From Prevotellaceae bacterium (GTDB taxonomy: Bacteria > Bacteroidota > Bacteroidia > Bacteroidales > UBA932), in assembly GCA_031279735.1 (NCBI GenBank), contig JAITHX010000017.1, positions 1-8,279 on the forward strand: DNA of 8,279 bases. Reading direction: 5' to 3'. Below, one piece after another: positions 6,859-8,279 of this stretch. Below the pieces are notes generated by a model. The model was not told the origin of the DNA. It ran no database searches and worked only from the letters and a program-made list of their open reading frames with translations. The stretch's first letter is position 1, and the number at the start of each line of letters is the position of its first letter. Both the position numbers and the translations under genes were made by a program.

Positions 6859-6990
6859 ATGAAGCATAAAACAGATATAGTGTGTCCTCATTGCGGCGGC
6901 AATGACTTTATAGAAAACGGGAAATCTTCAGACGGGACACGGAGACCGGTATGCAACAGATGTAAGGAATCCGAAAAGGAATGCAGAAAA
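6859..6990 (+). pseudogene. Transposase N-terminal zinc-ribbon fragment (IS1-like)
   Basis: From the ATG at 6859 the peptide MKHKTDIVCPHCGGNDFIENG... continues to RPVCNRCKE. This is a four-cysteine zinc ribbon (C9, C12, C32 and C35) with the CPxC...NGK...CxxC spacing seen at the N-terminus of IS1-type InsA and related transposases, where it binds the element ends. After about residue 37 the family pattern ends, and the frame soon runs into the palindromic repeat at 7035 and beyond. No helix-turn-helix or DDE catalytic part is present, so it is a truncated relic. Although the frame stays open to 7278, the part after about 6990 is repeat-derived. Other zinc-ribbon transposases (IS1595, ISNCY) cannot be excluded. 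Confidence 0.6.
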
Positions 6991-7034
6991 AGGGTTCTAC
7001 TGGGAATTGTGTGGAAAAAGCTTGCGTGTTTTTT

Positions 7035-7234
7035 CACCGCATTGCGGTGTTTTTGTAACGCAAAGGGCGCAAAGGCTTCGCAAGGGGCGCAAGGGCTTCG
7101 CGTCCTTTGCGAAGGGCGCGCGGTTACGGGTCTTGAGGGCTTAACCCGCAGCCTTCGGCGACCTTGCGTAAAGGCTTCGCAAAGGACGCGAAGCCTTTGC
7201 GCCCTTTGCGGTAAAAAAACACCGCTATGCGGTG
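7035..7234. mobile_element. 200-bp fold-back repeat element
   Basis: The outer 47 bases (7035-7081) match the reverse complement of 7188-7234 with three mismatches, including a perfect 23-bp block (7059-7081 and 7188-7210, core cgcaaagggcgcaaaggc). A second, nested pair is perfect over 19 bp (7096-7114 and 7175-7193). Each tip carries the caccgc-NNN-gcggtg palindrome. The centre (7126-7153) resembles the REP-like sequence at 7872-7899. There is no coding capacity of its own. It behaves like a MITE or REP/BIME-type element dropped behind the zinc-ribbon fragment. Confidence 0.8.
7126..7153. repeat. REP-like repeat, copy A
   Basis: This 28-bp stretch matches 7872-7899 at 23 positions, and its core gggcttaacccgca resembles the hairpin at 8023-8043. 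It lies at the centre of the 200-bp fold-back element. Sequences of the form cattgcgggcttgacccgcaat are common dispersed repeats in several bacterial groups. Confidence 0.6.
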
Positions 7235-7243
7235 AGAAACCGC

Positions 7244-7268
7244 AACACGACGGTACTTCTGTCGTGTT
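7244..7268. repeat. Perfect 8-bp hairpin at the left edge of the fold-back element
   Basis: The sequence aacacgac (7244-7251) pairs with gtcgtgtt (7261-7268) across a 9-base loop. The right arm is part of the left terminal repeat of the 7254-7543 element. The left arm copies aacacgac from the right terminal repeat (7529-7536), so the element end looks partly duplicated here. No T-run follows. Confidence 0.6.
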
Positions 7269-7543
7269 AAAATCGTGAGATAGCCGGTCAACTCCGGCAG
7301 ACATTAATCACTCGGGGTCATTGTAGAAGAAGCCCATATTTCCAAAGGCTCCCTTAGTAGCCTGCCGCCTCTCGTCTTCCATGCCCATATTCCCGTATTA
7401 AAATTTATAAATTAGGGAATAAGGGCATGGAAGACGAGAGGCGGCAGGCTACTAAGGGAGTTCCTTTGGAAATAAGGGCTTCAATTAAACCGGGACGAAG
7501 ATTTTAAGACTTGACCGCTCACAATTTTAACACGACAGAAGTA
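7254..7543. mobile_element. 290-bp fold-back MITE-like element with 26-bp terminal repeats
   Basis: The ends 7254-7279 and 7518-7543 are reverse complements with one mismatch (tacttctgtcgtgttaaaat, then c or t, then gtgag). Inside lies an almost perfect 66-bp hairpin (7329-7482). The subterminal parts also share cggtcaa just inside each end, then diverge and differ in length. No ORF of note fits inside. No obvious target-site duplication flanks it. A 23-bp piece of its right half recurs upstream of the operon at 259-281. This has the structure of a non-autonomous fold-back transposon; the mobilising transposase is not in the window. Confidence 0.65.
7329..7482. repeat. Nearly perfect 66-bp hairpin
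   Basis: The left arm 7329-7394 pairs with 7415-7482 with only two mismatches and one 2-base bulge, around a 20-base AT-rich loop (7395-7414). The loop itself contains the palindrome aatttataaatt. The two mismatches are both A against A in the folded strand, and both lie right after a ccc. Transcribed from either strand this would give a long double-stranded RNA stem. Confidence 0.9.
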
Positions 7544-7569
7544 TAAAAAGTCAAGTTATTTCGTGACAA

Positions 7570-7691
7570 TTCCAATGGAAGCGCACTTCACGAAAGCCCT
7601 TCCATTATTAATGGAAGCTCGTTTCACGTCCGAAAAGCCGTTCCATTATTAATGGAAGCGCGCTTCACGTCCGAAAAGCCGTTCCATTATT
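7570..7691. repeat. 41-bp tandem repeats with an internal palindrome
   Basis: Two full 41-bp units (7600-7640 and 7641-7681) differ at two positions. A shortened 30-bp unit precedes them (7570-7599) and a partial unit follows (7682-7691). Each full unit begins with the palindrome ttccattattaatggaa and continues with gcNcgNttcacgtccgaaaagccg. The partial last unit runs straight into the element-end sequence at 7687-7703. Confidence 0.85.
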
Positions 7692-7703
7692 TATTCGACA
7701 TCC
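7687..7703. repeat. Third copy of the 118-827 element end
   Basis: The sequence ttatttattcgacatcc is identical to 808-824 and in the same orientation. It may be a solo end of the same element family, with the 41-bp repeats as its subterminal part. The copies flank the whole exporter operon as direct repeats about 6.9 kb apart. Confidence 0.7.
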
Positions 7704-7734
7704 TTTAGCAGATTATTCGGATTTTCCATGATTG

Positions 7735-7756
7735 TGAATCTTCAGCTGAAGATTCA
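7735..7756. repeat. Perfect 22-bp palindrome
   Basis: The sequence is an uninterrupted dyad centred between 7745 and 7746; the inner 20 bases read gaatcttcagctgaagattc. It could be a protein-binding site or a fused pair of element ends. No gene starts next to it. Confidence 0.8.
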
Positions 7757-7863
7757 GAACTCCAGAAGTGGATAACCTCTTACGTCTAATACAGACTGTT
7801 TTATGAAAAGCATATCGCAAAATGATACTGTCGCAAAAACAGCGCGGAGAGTTCCGGAGATTG

Positions 7864-8048
7864 AAAAGATTGCGGGTCTTGCGGGCTTGATCCGCACCCT
7901 TCATTTACCGTCCTGCCGGAGGGAGCGTTCAGGAGTCGAGCGAGACGGCAGAACACGGACGAATGGACGAATGGACGAATGGACGAATGGACGGCTGGAA
8001 CGCTCCCTGCGGCCGGACGGTCATTGCGGGCTTGACCCGCAATCTTTT
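7864..8048. repeat. Nested inverted repeats with REP-like hairpins
   Basis: An outer pair, aaaagattgcgggtc (7864-7878 and 8034-8048), is perfect over 15 bp. An inner pair (7908-7930 and 7998-8020) matches at 21 of 23. Between them lies an 8-bp tandem array. REP-like copies sit at 7872-7899 and 8023-8043. The latter is a perfect hairpin, attgcggg-cttga-cccgcaat. Read on the minus strand, the right-hand copy encodes KIAGQARND, a peptide often seen where such repeats invade open frames. Confidence 0.75.
7957..7988. repeat. 8-bp tandem repeat, four copies
   Basis: Four exact copies of ggacgaat are followed by ggacgg. The array sits in the loop of the 7908-8020 inverted repeat. Confidence 0.9.
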
Positions 8049-8154
8049 CCACCTCCCGAACACTCCTCTGCTCTCCCCGCCGTCCGCAGGTCATTTCAAG
8101 TAACAGTTTTGCAAAAAAATGCGACAGTCCAGTTTGCGACACAACCGGAGTTCT

Positions 8155-8279
8155 GAAATTAGCTCCGAGATTTTGCTCGTACTCCTTTATGCTTACTCCG
8201 TCTATGCCGGCAGCGCCGTGATTCCTCTTTACTTCTTCCCAAGCCTCGAATACCGTTCGCTTGGGGATTAAAAACGGTT
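8155..8279 (-). pseudogene. Group II intron reverse transcriptase/maturase, N-terminal fragment
   Basis: Read on the minus strand from the window edge, 41 codons (8277 down to 8155) include VFEAWEEVKRNHGAAGIDGV and SIKEYEQNLGANF. This is the RT-0 region of group II intron reverse transcriptases (LtrA-like): a helix, then NxGAAGIDGVS, then a helix ending NL. The family normally continues with YxLWNRM and the polymerase core. Here the sequence changes to RTPVVSQTG at about 8154 and the frame then reads through repeat DNA to 7801. The fingers, the YADD active site, and the maturase and endonuclease parts are all missing. The true start lies beyond the window. It is a relic, apparently cut by the 7813-8141 element. 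Retron or DGR reverse transcriptases fit less well because GAAGIDGVS is the group II form. Confidence 0.75.

Larger units (their letters stand above)
7813..8141. mobile_element. Third fold-back element, ends with paired gtcgca motifs
   Basis: The left end 7813-7835 and right end 8120-8141 are inverted copies matching at 19 of 23 positions with one gap. Each end contains a doubled tcgca motif. The right end lies about 13 bases from the point where the reverse transcriptase fragment loses its family pattern, so the element probably interrupted it. The interior is itself palindromic (7864-8048) and has no gene. Confidence 0.5.

Noticed and set aside
7329..7482. Integron attC site or retron msr-msd
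   Set aside because: No integron integrase or attC core sites are seen, the stem is too long and perfect for attC, and the only reverse transcriptase fragment nearby is of the group II intron type.
7570..7703. CRISPR array
   Set aside because: The repeats are directly adjacent with no spacers, and no cas gene is present.
7803..8156. 117-codon open frame on the plus strand
   Set aside because: It is composed almost wholly of inverted and tandem repeats; no protein family pattern is seen.

Overview
The window looks like a piece of a Bacteroidota chromosome, probably Bacteroidales. The evidence is indirect. The five-gene exporter has the layout common in that phylum: separate ATPase, two non-identical MacB/FtsX-type permeases, adaptor and TolC-like channel. 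Strong Shine-Dalgarno sequences are absent before the genes. The spacers are full of AT-rich 7-bp repeats of the aattcat/aattaag type. No rRNA, tRNA or other taxonomic marker is present, so this placement is an inference.

Layout. (1) 1-971 carries no intact gene. It has an 11-bp tandem repeat (46-89) and a pair of inverted repeats (118-143 and 802-827) that bracket about 700 bp of debris. The debris includes the first 39 codons or so of an AAA-type ATPase with its Walker A motif (335-451), abutting a second, unrecognised open fragment on the other strand (about 455-748). (2) 972-6760 is a tight, same-strand operon: ABC ATPase, permease 1, permease 2, membrane fusion protein and TolC-family outer-membrane protein. 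Spacers are 6, 3, 56 and 15 bases. (3) 6761-8279 is a graveyard of mobile DNA. It holds a 21-bp inverted repeat, the zinc-ribbon N-terminus of a transposase, a 200-bp fold-back element, and a second fold-back element (7254-7543) with 26-bp terminal inverted repeats around a nearly perfect 66-bp hairpin. After these come 41-bp tandem repeats, a 22-bp palindrome and a third fold-back element with its own inverted ends (7813-8141). The last 125 bases hold the N-terminal part of a group II intron reverse transcriptase on the minus strand, cut off after its RT-0 region.

How the genes work together. The ATPase (cytoplasm) and the two permeases (inner membrane, presumably a heterodimer) form a type VII/MacB-like ABC motor. 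The fusion protein bridges the periplasm to the TolC-like channel, giving a complete tripartite exporter encoded in one transcript. The substrate cannot be read from the sequence; peptides, antimicrobials, lipids and lipoprotein-related cargo are all possible for this family. No regulator or cargo gene is adjacent.

The best candidates for something undescribed are not in the operon but in the flanks: the 7254-7543 fold-back element, its relationship to sequence upstream of the operon, and the nested pile-up of several palindromic element families.
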